This document shows positions 6,670 through 17,504 of a stretch of 64,000 bases of DNA, in pieces. The translations under genes and the position numbers were made by a program. Numbering within the stretch: the first letter of the stretch is position 1; each line of letters opens with the position of its first letter. The stretch covers positions 95,698 through 159,697 of the forward strand of contig NZ_AUWQ01000055.1 of assembly GCF_000455205.1 (NCBI RefSeq), given 5' to 3'. The stretch comes from Mycobacterium sp. UM_CSW. GTDB taxonomy: Bacteria; Actinomycetota; Actinomycetes; Mycobacteriales; Mycobacteriaceae. The notes under the pieces are model-generated. The model was not told where the DNA came from. It saw nothing but the letters and a program-made list of their open reading frames with translations, and ran no database searches.

Positions 6670-9282
6670 CTACCCGCCGCCCGGTCCCGATCGCACGATC
6701 GAGGCCAGCTCCTCGCGCGATTGGGCCCCCACCCGCTGGCAGGCCCGGTAGATGTGGCCCTCCACGGTGCGCACCGACATCACCAGCTTCTCGGCGATCT
6801 GGCGGTTGGACAGACCGGCGACGACGAGTTCGACGACGTCGCGCTGGCGACCCGACAGCTTGATTCCCTCCGGGGTTCGCAGGGCCGGTGTGCAAAGGCC
6901 GCCGCACTCGTCGGCCAGTTCCCTCGCCAGCGCGGCGGCATACAGCGCGCGCTTGTGCTGCTGGCTTGCGGCGAATGCGGCGGAGGCCTGCGCCGCGGCG
7001 TCGGCGGCCACGGCCTTGTCACCGATCGCCCGGTAGGCCGCCGAGGCGGCCAGCAGGCCCTCGCCGTCGCCGCCGAGCAGAGCCTTCGCGTGCAGCGCGA
7101 TCGCGTCGGCCAGCGGCAGCGACAACGCCTCGGCCAGCTCCGCCGCGCGGGCCGCCCCAAACGCGTCGCCCCACTGCGCCGCGGCCTGGATGCACGCCAA
7201 CTCGTGGGTGGGCTGGCCGCGGTCGCGGGCAAGTTGTGCCGCTTCCCGCACGGCGGCGACGGCCTCGCCGAGGCGACCGCTTGCCGCCATCGCCCACCCG
7301 TCGGCCAGCGACAAGGCGGTGTGCATGAACAGGTAGTCGGCCGGCACCGCCGAGCGCGCCCCGGCCGCCGCGTCGTTCGCTTCGGCGGCCTGGCCGAGCT
7401 TGGCGTGCGCCTCGGCCAGCGCAAAGTAGCTGGCCGCACGCAAACCCGTCGTGACGGAGTGCATTTGCACTCTGGCAACCGCCTCGTGCAGCAACCGGGC
7501 CGCGTCGGTTACAGCGCCGCGGACCAGGTCGGCGTTGCCGAGCAGCAGGGCCAGGTTCGCGTAGGCCAGGCCGGGGATGTCCCGGGCCGAATCGGCCAAT
7601 TGCTTTGCGGTGCCGACGAATTCGTCGATGCGCCCGGTCAGACGGCAGGCCCGGCCGTACACGGCGCCGAACCAGAACCGCAACTGCGACGCCTGAAACG
7701 ACGTGGTCGCGCGCCGCAACGCCTGCTCGGCGACGCCAGGGAGGCCGTCAACCTCACCGAGTGCCCCCATCGCCATGATCAACGCGAGCGCGGCCAGCAA
7801 GGCGTGCAGGTCCGGCAGGGCAGCGAAGGCCAAGGCGCTCCGCGCCCTTTCGGCCGCCGGCTCGCAGCGCGCCGATATCGCGTCCAGGCACGCCTGCACC
7901 GCAAGGCGTTCGGCGACCTGCGCCTCGGTCTCGGGACCCGCAGCAAGTCCGTCCAAGATCACGCCCGCATCGGCGGGCTTGCTGAGGATCCACATCAGGT
8001 TGATCGCCCGGATCGTCGCCCAGTGGTGACCATCGGGGCCGTCGACCAAATCACGCAGCGCCGCCTCGGCCTGCTCGCCGCGTCCGAGCAGCACCAGGTT
8101 CATCGCCCGCACCCCGGCCGCCCCGGGCGCCCCGGCCCGCGCGGCGGCCGTCGCGAACCGGTCGGCCAGGTCCAGATCCAGCAGCGTCATGGCGTGCCGC
8201 GCCGCTTCCAGATACAGCTCGGGTTCGGGCTCGAGATCCGATTCGAGGTGCAGCAGCGTGCGGCGAACGGTGGCCTGCATGTCGGTGTCAGCGTTTTTGG
8301 CCAGCCGGCAAGCGAGCCTGCCCCGGAGCGACGACAAGTACATCTCGCCGGCGCTCGCGCGGCGCAGCTCGCCGAACAGGGGATGCGCCAGCCGGGCCAT
8401 CAACCCGCCGGCCGTGCGTTCGACGCTCACCAGGCCCATGCTTTCGGCGACCGCCAGGTCCCGGCGGGGCACCAAGTCGCACAGCACATCGACCGCGAGT
8501 GGCTCGCACTGAGACAGCATGTCGACGACCAGCGCCGGCTTGGGGCTGAGCCGATCCAGCTGGCGGCCGACCGTGTCGGACAGGCTCGGCGACACCGCGA
8601 CGTCGCCGTCCCATATCCATACCCCGGCGACCTGCCGCATCTGGCCCGCCGCGACCTGATCGGACAGCAACTGCCGGAGGAACAGCGTGTTTCCGCCGGT
8701 CAGTTTCCGGAACCGGGCCGCGCACCGCGCGTCGATGGGACCGCCCAGCGTGCTCTCGATCACCTCGCGCGTGGCCGCGGCCGAAAGCGGTTCGAGATCC
8801 AGGCGAGCCAGCAATCCCTCCTTCCACAACGCCGTCACCGCATCCGGTTCGTCGCTGCCGGTGCGGATCGTGACCACCAGCCGCACCCCGCCCGACTGGG
8901 CCAGCTCGTGGACGACGAGGGCGGACAAGCCGTCCAGCAGGTGCGCGTCGTCAACCCCGACCACAACCCGACCGCGCCGCTGTTGTGCGACAAACGAATT
9001 GATCACCCGCCGCACGTTCGTCAGCGGGTCCGACATCGCCTCGCCCAGCAGGCCGATAAACGCCCCGAGCGGCAGAGCCCGCGCGGATTCGGTGCCGACG
9101 AGCCACTGCGTGCGCTCACCGGAAGCCTCCGCGCGCCGCAGCGCTTCGCGGGCCAGCCAGGTTTTGCCCACACCGGCCGCTCCGGCGATCAATACGCCGG
9201 AGTGGTTGCCAGCCCCGCCCAGGGCGCGACGGACGAGCGCAAGTTCGCTGTCGCGCCCGGTCAGCGGTTTACCGCTGATCAC
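6670..9282 (-). CDS. LuxR-family transcriptional regulator with ATPase domain (LAL type)
   Basis: The 870-residue protein is a large ATP-binding LuxR regulator of the MalT type. An AAA/STAND ATPase occupies the N-terminal third, with Walker A GAAGVGKT at residues 34-41 and Walker B VVVGVDDAH near 106-114. An alanine-rich helical-repeat (TPR-like) sensor fills the middle, with a LuxR/GerE helix-turn-helix in the last 65 residues (LSGRQRDVVELVVAGLSNRQIAEKL is the start of it, shown here only by its first 20 or so positions). The family couples an unknown ligand and ATP to transcription activation. It is divergent from the FAD monooxygenase gene, with a 16-bp inverted-repeat site between them. 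The ATG at 9282 gives a natural N-terminus (MISGKPLTGRDSEL). Confidence 0.9.
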   Translation of the reverse strand: MISGKPLTGRDSELALVRRALGGAGNHSGVLIAGAAGVGKTWLAREALRRAEASGERTQWLVGTESARALPLGAFIGLLGEAMSDPLTNVRRVINSFVAQQRRGRVVVGVDDAHLLDGLSALVVHELAQSGGVRLVVTIRTGSDEPDAVTALWKEGLLARLDLEPLSAAATREVIESTLGGPIDARCAARFRKLTGGNTLFLRQLLSDQVAAGQMRQVAGVWIWDGDVAVSPSLSDTVGRQLDRLSPKPALVVDMLSQCEPLAVDVLCDLVPRRDLAVAESMGLVSVERTAGGLMARLAHPLFGELRRASAGEMYLSSLRGRLACRLAKNADTDMQATVRRTLLHLESDLEPEPELYLEAARHAMTLLDLDLADRFATAAARAGAPGAAGVRAMNLVLLGRGEQAEAALRDLVDGPDGHHWATIRAINLMWILSKPADAGVILDGLAAGPETEAQVAERLAVQACLDAISARCEPAAERARSALAFAALPDLHALLAALALIMAMGALGEVDGLPGVAEQALRRATTSFQASQLRFWFGAVYGRACRLTGRIDEFVGTAKQLADSARDIPGLAYANLALLLGNADLVRGAVTDAARLLHEAVARVQMHSVTTGLRAASYFALAEAHAKLGQAAEANDAAAGARSAVPADYLFMHTALSLADGWAMAASGRLGEAVAAVREAAQLARDRGQPTHELACIQAAAQWGDAFGAARAAELAEALSLPLADAIALHAKALLGGDGEGLLAASAAYRAIGDKAVAADAAAQASAAFAASQQHKRALYAAALARELADECGGLCTPALRTPEGIKLSGRQRDVVELVVAGLSNRQIAEKLVMSVRTVEGHIYRACQRVGAQSREELASIVRSGPGGG

Positions 9283-9369
9283 TCGGCGACTATAACCGGT
9301 TGTCTCCGCGCCTAACAGGCCATTTCATCCGCGTTTCGGTGCCGGATCCGCGATGCCGGCGGCGAAGTT

Positions 9370-9385
9370 GCGTAGCCGACTACGC
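9370..9385. promoter_or_regulatory. Putative LuxR operator, copy 2
   Basis: GCGTAGCCGACTACGC has arms GCGTAG and CTACGC around CCGA. It sits in the 170-bp gap between the divergent LuxR gene and the FAD monooxygenase gene, 67 bp before the latter's start. It matches 13 of 16 bases with the site at 6629-6644. It could serve autoregulation, activation of the FAD gene, or both. Confidence 0.5.
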
Positions 9386-9452
9386 TATCGGCCCCCACGG
9401 TTTGCTGTGAGCATCGCTTTCGTCAGCTGGCGGATCGGCGAAGGCGGTAAGC

Positions 9453-10871
9453 ATGATCAAGATCGGCAGTAACGCGGTGGTACTGGGAGCGAGCATGGCC
9501 GGTCTGCTGACCGCGCGGTCGCTCGCCGATTTCTTCGACACGGTGACGGTGGTGGAGCGCGACCCGCTGCCCGACGACGACGCCGGTCGACGGGGCGTTC
9601 CCCAGGGGCGGCACCTGCACGCCCTGTTGCCCCGCGGCGCCCAGGTGATCGAGGAATTCTTCCCCGGCGTGCTCGACGAGTTGGTTCTCGACGGCGCGCA
9701 GTACTTCGACGGGCGCGATCTGTCGCGGCTCCACTACAACGTGGGCGGGCATCTGCTGGCGCAAAGCGGCAGCGCCACGTCTTTTACGGCCTACTGCGCG
9801 ACACGGCCCTTCGTGGAGGGGCATGTGCGTCGGCGGGTGCGCGAGATCCCCAACGTCGTGGTGCTGGACGAGCACAACATCGTCGGCCTGACCGCGACGC
9901 CCGATCGCCGTCGTGTCACGGGGGCGAGGGTGGTCAGCCGCCGCACCGGCGAATGCGCCGTGTTGAAGGCCGATTTGGTGGTCGACGCCACCGGCCGTGC
10001 CGCGCACACCCCGGGGTGGCTAGAAGGTCTGGGATACGACCGCCCGTCCGAGGATCGTGTGGTGGTGCACTTGACCTACGCGAGCCAGCGCCTGCGCATG
10101 GCCGCGGATACGCCGCACGAACTGGGTTTCCTGGTCGGCATCGTGCCGGGCACCCCCAGAGGCGTCGGCTTGCTGCACTGCGAGAACGACACGTGGATCT
10201 TCACGGTGATCGGCATCGCCGGTCAAGAGCCCGGGGGCGACCTTGAGGCGATGTGCGATTTCGTGGCCGATTGCGCGCCCGCCCACTTGCTCGACGCGGT
10301 GCGGCGTGCCGAACCGATCGGCGAGCCGGTGCGCCACAAAATGCCGTGCAGCCAATGGCGCCGTTACGACAAATTGCGCCGTTTCCCGGAGGGCCTGCTG
10401 GTCACCGGCGACGCGGTCTGCAGCTTCAACCCGGTCTACGGCCAGGGCATGACCGTGGCGGCGCTCGAGGCGCGGGCGCTGCGTGACTGCTTGTCAAGCG
10501 GCACGGAGGATTTGGCGCGGCGCTTCTTCCGCGCTGCGGCGGTCCCCATCCGCCAGGCCTGGCAGCTGTCGACCAACCCCGACCTTGCGCTGCCCGAGAT
10601 CGAGGGCACCCCACCGCTGTCCGCCCGGCTGCTGAATGGGTACCTGGATCGCGTGCTCAAGGCGGCGGAAACCGACGTCGCCGCGGTGGATCAGTTCGTC
10701 CGGGTGACTTCGCTGGTCGACCCCGCGACGAAGCTGCTGCGCCCAGGGATGATCTGGCGAGCCGTCCGTGCGCGCCGACGGGCGGCCGAACAGCGGGACG
10801 GCGCCGTCAGCGTTGTTACGGAAGCGCACAGCCCGACGGATGCGGCCGATTACAGCATCCGTTCCTGGTGA
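9453..10871 (+). CDS. FAD-dependent monooxygenase/oxidoreductase
   Basis: The 472-residue protein has an N-terminal Rossmann FAD-binding motif (AVVLGASMAGLLTARSLADF, residues 8-27). A later DG-type motif reads DLVVDATGRAAHTP, and a GD-type FAD motif reads GLLVTGDAVCSFNPVYGQGM. This is the layout of flavin hydroxylases and geranylgeranyl-reductase-like enzymes. No membrane segment or signal peptide is seen. The substrate is unknown. The start is the ATG at 9453. The gene lies between the LuxR regulator (divergent) and the cyclase gene (19 bp downstream), so it is probably the regulator's main target. Confidence 0.82.
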   Translation: MIKIGSNAVVLGASMAGLLTARSLADFFDTVTVVERDPLPDDDAGRRGVPQGRHLHALLPRGAQVIEEFFPGVLDELVLDGAQYFDGRDLSRLHYNVGGHLLAQSGSATSFTAYCATRPFVEGHVRRRVREIPNVVVLDEHNIVGLTATPDRRRVTGARVVSRRTGECAVLKADLVVDATGRAAHTPGWLEGLGYDRPSEDRVVVHLTYASQRLRMAADTPHELGFLVGIVPGTPRGVGLLHCENDTWIFTVIGIAGQEPGGDLEAMCDFVADCAPAHLLDAVRRAEPIGEPVRHKMPCSQWRRYDKLRRFPEGLLVTGDAVCSFNPVYGQGMTVAALEARALRDCLSSGTEDLARRFFRAAAVPIRQAWQLSTNPDLALPEIEGTPPLSARLLNGYLDRVLKAAETDVAAVDQFVRVTSLVDPATKLLRPGMIWRAVRARRRAAEQRDGAVSVVTEAHSPTDAADYSIRSW

Positions 10872-10890
10872 GCGCCCTATCGTAAGGCGC

Positions 10891-13800
10891 ATGACGGCCC
10901 CCTTGGCATGCCCGAGGTGCGCCGCCGAACTGCGGCCGAGGGCCAAGTTCTGCGACGAATGCGGCTCGCCGACCGCAGTCACGAGCGCGCCGGCGGAGTA
11001 CAAGCAAGTCACGGTGTTGTTCGCCGACGTCGTGCACTCGATGGACATCGCCGCGGCGGTGGGCGTGGAGCGGCTGCGCGAGATCATGACCGCGCTCGTG
11101 ACGCGGGCCGCGGCCGTGGTGCAGCGGTACGGCGGCACGGTGGACAAGTTCACCGGCGACGGCATCATGGCTTTGTTTGGGGCACCCGCAGCATTGGAGG
11201 ACCACGCGCTGCGCGCCTGTTTGGCAGCGCTGGGCATTCAGGAGCAGGTCACCCGCTTGGCCACGGAGGTTGGGCGCCGCGACAATATCGAACTGAGGCT
11301 ACGCGTCGGGCTGAATTCCGGCGAGGTTATTGCCGGTGAGATCGGTTCGGCCGCAATGGGTTACACGGCTATCGGCGAACAGGTAGGGATGGCGCAGCGG
11401 ATGGAATCGGTCGCGCCACCCGGGGGTGTGATGCTCAGCGAGTCGACGGCCCGGCTCGTCGACGGCTCCGCCGTCCTGGATGCGCCACAACTGGTGCGCA
11501 TCAAGGGCGTCGAGAACGCAATACCCGTGCGGCGGCTGCTCGGCGTGGCCGAGGGGCGGGGTGCTTCTTCGTATACGCCGTTGGTTGGCCGCGAGTGGGA
11601 AGTGACCACGCTGATTGCAATGCTCGACCGGGCGCTTGCGGGGCGCGGTTCGGTGGTCGCAGTGGTCGGCCCGCCCGGGATCGGCAAGACGCGGCTCACC
11701 GCCGAAGCCGCCAGGATCGCGAAAAACTCTGGGGTCGAAGTCTTTTCCACCTTCTGCGAAGCTCATGCCGTTGATGTCCCGTTCCACGCCGTGGCGCGTC
11801 TGCTGCGCGTAACCGGGCGGTTGAGTGGTCTGGATGACCAGAGCGCGCGGGGCCGGGTGCGGGAGCAGTTTCCGGACGCCGATCCGCAGGATTTGCTGCT
11901 GCTCGATGACTTGGTGGGCATCGCCAATCCCGAGGTGGGACTGCCCAAGATTGACCCGGATGCGCGGCGCCGGCGGTTGACGACACTGCTCAACTCGGCG
12001 CAGCTCGCTCGCACCGCACCCGCGGTCTTCGTGGTGGAGGACGCGCACTGGATCGACGAGGTCAGCGAATCGATGATCGCCGACTTTCTGGCGGTGATCC
12101 CCCAGACCCCGTCACTGGTGCTGATCACCTATCGTCCCGAATATCACGGGACCCTGGCCCGAGTCGGCGGAGCGCAGACCATCGGCCTGGCTCCCCTGAC
12201 CGCTGCGGAAACTGCAACGCTGGTCACCGAGCTGTTGGGCGGCGATCAGACCGTGTGCCAGGTCGGCGAGATGATTGCCGAACGCGCAGGCGGCAACCCG
12301 TTCTTCGCCGAAGAGATCACCCGCGATCTTGCGGAACGCGGCGTACTCGTCGGCGAAAGCGGTCGCTATACGTGCGATGTCGACGTGGCCAACGTCAGCG
12401 TGCCCGCGACGCTTCAGGCAACGATCGCCGCCCGCATCGATAGGCTCGGCGCCCCCGCCAAACACACGCTTGCCGCCGCATCGGTCATCGGGGCTCGCTT
12501 CAACCGTGACCTGCTGGCCAGCCTGGACGTCGATCCGGCTATCGGCGAGCTGATGGCCGCCGAACTCGTCGACCAGGTGCGGTTCACGCCGCAGGCCGAA
12601 TACGCGTTCCGACATCCGCTGATCCGCACCGTGGCCTACGAATCACAACTTAAGTCGCATCGCGCACTGCTGCACCGCCGACTGGCCGCCGCGATCGAAG
12701 CCGACGATCCGGAATCGACTCAGCAGAACGCCGCGATGATCGCCGAACACCTGGAGGCGGCCGGGGACCTTCCCGCCGCCTATGGCTGGCACATGCGGGC
12801 GGCAACCTGGGCAACCAACCGCGACATCAACGCGGCGCGACTCAGCTGGGAGCGCGCCATGAGTATTGCCGACGCCCTACCCGACGATTCCCCGGACCGG
12901 TTGGCCATGCGAATCGCTTCACGTACGTTGTTGTGCGGGACGGCCTTTCGTGTCCATGCGAATGTTGGCGACGCGCGATTCGAGGAATTGCGCCAGCTCT
13001 GCACCGCCGCCGGCGACAAGGCGTCGCTGGCTGTCGCGATGGTGGGGCGTTTGGCCGAGCATGCATACCGGGGCCGGGCGCGGGAGGCCTCGCGGCTGGC
13101 AGCCGAAGCCTGGACCCTCATCGAGTCGGTCGACGATCCGACACTCACCGTGGGCCTCTCATCCGTGCCGATCTACGCGAAGATGGAGGCCGCGGACTAC
13201 TCTGACGTGCTGCTGTGGTCGCAACGGGTGGTTGACCTGGCCGACGGTGATTCGTCGCGGGGCGACTTCATTCACGGATCTCCGTTAGCCCTCGCCCTCA
13301 CCAGCCGAGCGCTTGGCCGGTTTTGCCTCGGTCGTCCTGGTTGGCGCGATGACATTCGGGACGGCATTGCCATGGCGCGCGACGGCGACCCCTTGACACA
13401 CGCCGCGACCGTCACCTACGCCTACGGCACGACAATCCCGACTGGAGTGCTGAACCCCGATGATTTCGTGATGCACGAGATCGAAGACGCCCTACACGGC
13501 GCGGAACGATCCGGAGACGATTTCGCGCTGGCCCACGCCCAGGTGACGCTGGCGATTGCGCTGGTCCACCGTCCAACAGTTGCCGAGCGTCACCGCGGCG
13601 AGCAGCTCTTAGCGGATGTTCACGACACCTTCTTGCGCGATCAACACCACTTAGGCGATTTGGCTGTAGTTGACGCATATTTGGCACGTGAAATGGCTCG
13701 ACGTGGCGACCACCATCGCGCGATACCACTAATGCGCGACACCACCGAAAACGTCATCCGTGACGGACAGCTGCTGGGATGGGGCATCGTTACGACCGGG

Positions 13801-14058
13801 GTTCTGGTGGAGACCTTGCTCGACCGCGGGACCGACGGCGACTTGGTGGAAGCCGAGGACGCGACCGATCGATTGGCGGCGGCGCCCTTCGACGACCGCC
13901 ATGCGTTGCGCGATATCCTGCTCCTTCGGTTGCGCGCCCTGCTGGCCCGGGCTCGCGGCGACGACGCGACCTATACCGAATTCAGAGATCGTTATCGCAA
14001 GATGGCGAGAACTCTTGGCTTCGAAGGGCATATCGTCTGGGCAGACGCGATGCCGTGA
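10891..14058 (+). CDS. Zinc-ribbon / class III nucleotide cyclase / AAA-TPR signalling protein
   Basis: The 1055-residue protein starts with a zinc ribbon (Cys7, Cys10, Cys21, Cys24). A class III cyclase domain spans about residues 35-200, followed by an ATPase with Walker A GPPGIGKT at 260-267 and a long helical-repeat tail. Both metal-binding aspartates are present (Asp46 in LFADVVHS, Asp90 in FTGDG), as is Lys86. The transition-state Asn of the usual VNxAxR motif is replaced by glycine (VGMAQR, Gly166), while Arg170 is kept. The second base-selecting position is Glu163. Activity may be weak or altered. The ATG at 10891 is chosen because TATCGT lies seven nt upstream (leaderless promoter) and the zinc ribbon begins at once. 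An in-frame upstream extension to 10768 overlaps the previous gene and is unlikely. Confidence 0.88.
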   Translation: MTAPLACPRCAAELRPRAKFCDECGSPTAVTSAPAEYKQVTVLFADVVHSMDIAAAVGVERLREIMTALVTRAAAVVQRYGGTVDKFTGDGIMALFGAPAALEDHALRACLAALGIQEQVTRLATEVGRRDNIELRLRVGLNSGEVIAGEIGSAAMGYTAIGEQVGMAQRMESVAPPGGVMLSESTARLVDGSAVLDAPQLVRIKGVENAIPVRRLLGVAEGRGASSYTPLVGREWEVTTLIAMLDRALAGRGSVVAVVGPPGIGKTRLTAEAARIAKNSGVEVFSTFCEAHAVDVPFHAVARLLRVTGRLSGLDDQSARGRVREQFPDADPQDLLLLDDLVGIANPEVGLPKIDPDARRRRLTTLLNSAQLARTAPAVFVVEDAHWIDEVSESMIADFLAVIPQTPSLVLITYRPEYHGTLARVGGAQTIGLAPLTAAETATLVTELLGGDQTVCQVGEMIAERAGGNPFFAEEITRDLAERGVLVGESGRYTCDVDVANVSVPATLQATIAARIDRLGAPAKHTLAAASVIGARFNRDLLASLDVDPAIGELMAAELVDQVRFTPQAEYAFRHPLIRTVAYESQLKSHRALLHRRLAAAIEADDPESTQQNAAMIAEHLEAAGDLPAAYGWHMRAATWATNRDINAARLSWERAMSIADALPDDSPDRLAMRIASRTLLCGTAFRVHANVGDARFEELRQLCTAAGDKASLAVAMVGRLAEHAYRGRAREASRLAAEAWTLIESVDDPTLTVGLSSVPIYAKMEAADYSDVLLWSQRVVDLADGDSSRGDFIHGSPLALALTSRALGRFCLGRPGWRDDIRDGIAMARDGDPLTHAATVTYAYGTTIPTGVLNPDDFVMHEIEDALHGAERSGDDFALAHAQVTLAIALVHRPTVAERHRGEQLLADVHDTFLRDQHHLGDLAVVDAYLAREMARRGDHHRAIPLMRDTTENVIRDGQLLGWGIVTTGVLVETLLDRGTDGDLVEAEDATDRLAAAPFDDRHALRDILLLRLRALLARARGDDATYTEFRDRYRKMARTLGFEGHIVWADAMP

Positions 14059-14063
14059 CCGCA

Positions 14064-15023
14064 TTAAGCGTGAGGGTAGGCCGGCGGCAGCGGCATCCCG
14101 AGCGCGGCCATGACGGCGCGCGCCCGCGTCGGGAAGTCGGTGATGATGCCGTCTACGCCGTATCCGATCTGGGCGCGCATGGCGTCGGCGTCGTTGACCG
14201 TCCACGGAATCACCTCGAGCCCCAACGAATGCGCGTGATCGACGTAGGGCTTTCCGGTGACCAGCGCATAGTTTGGCGAGACGGCGTTGGCGCCGACCAG
14301 CAGCGCCCCGAGCATCGGGTCGCCGACGGCGCCGGCGTCGACGCCGTTCAGCCACGGCGAGCCCGGCACCCAGGTCTCCTCGTTGTACAAGGCCACCAAC
14401 GGGATTGACGGCTCGGCCCGGTGCACCATGGGCAGGGTTCGCCAGTCGAAGCTCTGGATCTCCACGCGATCGACCTTGCGGCCGGCGCGAACCGCGGCCA
14501 GTATCACGTCGACGAATTCCTGCGGTTCGGCCGACGAGCCCGGGTGGTCGGCTTCGACCTTGGTTTCGACGTTGTAGCGCACGCCCGCCCGGTACGAGTC
14601 GGCGAGCGCGAAGACCTCCGGCAGCGTCGCGATCTTGTTGCCGCGCACCACCTCCGCGTCGGGGAACTCGGCGAGCCGCTTGCCGCAATCGAGCGTGCGG
14701 ATCTGCACCAGGGTGAGCTCGTGCACCAACTTACCGACGTAGGGGTAAGCCGGGTCGCCGGCGAACGCCGGCCCGGTGTCGGAGCACTTATCCGCCTGGA
14801 TCGTCGGGTCGTGCCACACCAGCGGCTGGCTGTCCTTGGACAGGACGATGTCCAGTTCCAGTGTGCTGACGCCAAGTTCGAGCGATTTGGCGAATGCCCG
14901 CAGCGATTCCTCGGTCGTCTCGCCCCGCCCGCCGCGGTGTGCCTGCAGGTCGAATTTGGGCGCTTCCGCGGAAGCCGGCCCGGCAAGCAGCACCGTCAGC
15001 GAAAGCAGCACCACGGCCCACAT
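14064..15023 (-). CDS. Secreted glycerophosphodiester phosphodiesterase family protein
   Basis: The 319-residue protein has a signal peptide (residues 1-19, ending GPASA) and then a GDPD TIM barrel. The catalytic HRG motif is at His29-Arg30, metal ligands Glu56 and Asp58 sit in TLELDIV, and His71 is in VWHDPT. The family hydrolyses glycerophosphodiesters to glycerol-3-phosphate and an alcohol, here outside the cytoplasmic membrane. It is related to but distinct from M. tuberculosis GlpQ1. It lies tail to tail with the cyclase gene, 5 bp apart, and a terminator separates it from the rlmB operon upstream. Confidence 0.88.
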   Translation of the reverse strand: MWAVVLLSLTVLLAGPASAEAPKFDLQAHRGGRGETTEESLRAFAKSLELGVSTLELDIVLSKDSQPLVWHDPTIQADKCSDTGPAFAGDPAYPYVGKLVHELTLVQIRTLDCGKRLAEFPDAEVVRGNKIATLPEVFALADSYRAGVRYNVETKVEADHPGSSAEPQEFVDVILAAVRAGRKVDRVEIQSFDWRTLPMVHRAEPSIPLVALYNEETWVPGSPWLNGVDAGAVGDPMLGALLVGANAVSPNYALVTGKPYVDHAHSLGLEVIPWTVNDADAMRAQIGYGVDGIITDFPTRARAVMAALGMPLPPAYPHA

Positions 15024-15035
15024 TCGCGAGCAGAC

Positions 15036-15075
15036 GCAAAAGCCCCCAAATCTTCGGCGTGTCGGGGGCTTTTGC
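15036..15075 (-). terminator. Intrinsic terminator after the carD-ispD-ispF-cysS-rlmB block
   Basis: A perfect 12-bp stem (GCAAAAGCCCCC at 15036-15047 with GGGGGCTTTTGC at 15064-15075) encloses a 16-nt loop. It lies 43 bp beyond the rlmB stop and just before the glycerophosphodiesterase start, so it insulates the two units. The T-run is inside the stem rather than after it. Confidence 0.75.
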
Positions 15076-15101
15076 TGGGGGCACCTCCCGCTTGCGGGGG
15101 A
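15076..15101. repeat. Short palindromic interspersed repeat, copy 1
   Basis: This 26-bp element has TGGGGG on the left and the imperfect hairpin CCTCCCGCTTGCGGGGGA on the right. A second copy at 49585-49610 matches 24 of 26 bases. Here it is intergenic and abuts the terminator; the other copy is inside a coding region. Confidence 0.6.
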
Positions 15102-15118
15102 CTGCTCGGCCAGAGGAC

Positions 15119-16048
15119 TCAGCCCCTGCGCTGGCGGGCGATTTCGGCCAACACCACCCCGGCGGCCACCGAGGCGTTCAGCGATTCGGTTCGGCCCGCC
15201 ATGGGAATCGAGACGACCTGGTCACAGGTCTGCCGCACCAACCGGGACAGCCCCTTGCCCTCCGAGCCGACGACCACCACCAGCGGGTCGGTGCCGTCCA
15301 GGTCGTCGAGCGTGGTGTCGCCGTCGGCGTCCAGCCCGATGACGCGCAACCCGCCGTCGGCCCAACCCTTAAGCGCCCGAGTCAGATTCGGTGCCCGCGC
15401 CACCCGCAGCCGCGCCGCCGCCCCGGCGCTGGTGCGCCAGGCCACCGCCGTCACCGACGCCGATCGCCGCTGCGGGATCAGCACGCCGTGACCGCCGAAC
15501 GCCGCGACCGAGCGAACAATGGCGCCGAGGTTGCGGGGATCGGAGATGTTGTCCAGCGCGACCAGCAGCGCGGGCGGCGATCCGGCCGCGGCCGCGAGCA
15601 GGTCGTCCGGGTGGGCGTAGTCGTACGGCGGCACCTGCAGCGCGATGCCCTGATGCAGGTGATTCGTGGTCATCCGGTCCAGGTCGGTGCGCGGCACCTC
15701 GAGGATCGCGATGCCCAGATCCGCTGCGCGGGAAACGGATTCGGTGAGTCGCTCGTCGGCCTCGGTGCCCAGCGCCACGTAGAGCGCGGTCGCGGGGACG
15801 CCGGCGCGCAGGCACTCCAGCACCGGGTTGCGGCCCAGCACCGTTTCGGTCTCATCGGTGCGCTTGGTGGGTCGGCGCGGCTGCGACTGGGCGCGCCTGG
15901 CGGCGGGATGGTTGGGGCGCAGGTGCGCCGGCGGGGTGGGACCGCGGCCCTCCAGCCCGCGGCGGCGCTGGCCGCCCGAGCCGACGGTCGGGCCCTTCTT
16001 GGTGCCGGATTTGCGTACCGCCCCGCGGCGCCGCGAGTTGCCGGCCAT
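15119..16048 (-). CDS. rlmB: 23S rRNA (guanosine-2'-O)-methyltransferase, TrmH/SPOUT family
   Basis: The 309-residue protein is a SpoU/TrmH-family methyltransferase that methylates a ribose 2'-OH in rRNA. Residues 1-70 are a basic, disordered tail (many Arg, Gly and Pro). A substrate-binding domain starts at [11 protein letters not shown], and the knotted SPOUT domain has the three family motifs [28 protein letters not shown] and [13 protein letters not shown]. It equals Rv3579c by context. The stop of cysS and the start of this gene are adjacent (16049 and 16048), so they are co-transcribed. RlmB is the best specific call; another SpoU target cannot be excluded. Confidence 0.9.
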   Translation of the reverse strand: MAGNSRRRGAVRKSGTKKGPTVGSGGQRRRGLEGRGPTPPAHLRPNHPAARRAQSQPRRPTKRTDETETVLGRNPVLECLRAGVPATALYVALGTEADERLTESVSRAADLGIAILEVPRTDLDRMTTNHLHQGIALQVPPYDYAHPDDLLAAAAGSPPALLVALDNISDPRNLGAIVRSVAAFGGHGVLIPQRRSASVTAVAWRTSAGAAARLRVARAPNLTRALKGWADGGLRVIGLDADGDTTLDDLDGTDPLVVVVGSEGKGLSRLVRQTCDQVVSIPMAGRTESLNASVAAGVVLAEIARQRRG

Positions 16049-17452
<1,404 letters not shown>

Positions 17453-17455
<3 letters not shown>

Positions 17456-17469
17456 GACGTGCCAGCTTA
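17453..17469 (-). promoter_or_regulatory. Leaderless promoter of cysS (shared 17-mer)
   Basis: Read on the minus strand, TAAGCTGGCACGTCGTG gives a TANNNT -10 hexamer (17464-17469), eight spacer bases and the GTG start codon. The identical 17-mer precedes lysS at 45971-45987. The inner CACG-T-CGTG is nearly self-complementary, so it might also bind a regulator. Confidence 0.6.
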
Positions 17470-17504
17470 CCGGGTACTTCGGGGCGCCCGGCCGAGCGCG
17501 TGGC

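Noticed and set aside
6721-9315. An 864-codon plus-strand frame opposite the LuxR gene
   Set aside because: It is the antisense shadow of the LuxR gene, composed of Gln/Arg/Gly with no recognisable domain. The minus frame has ATPase and HTH motifs.
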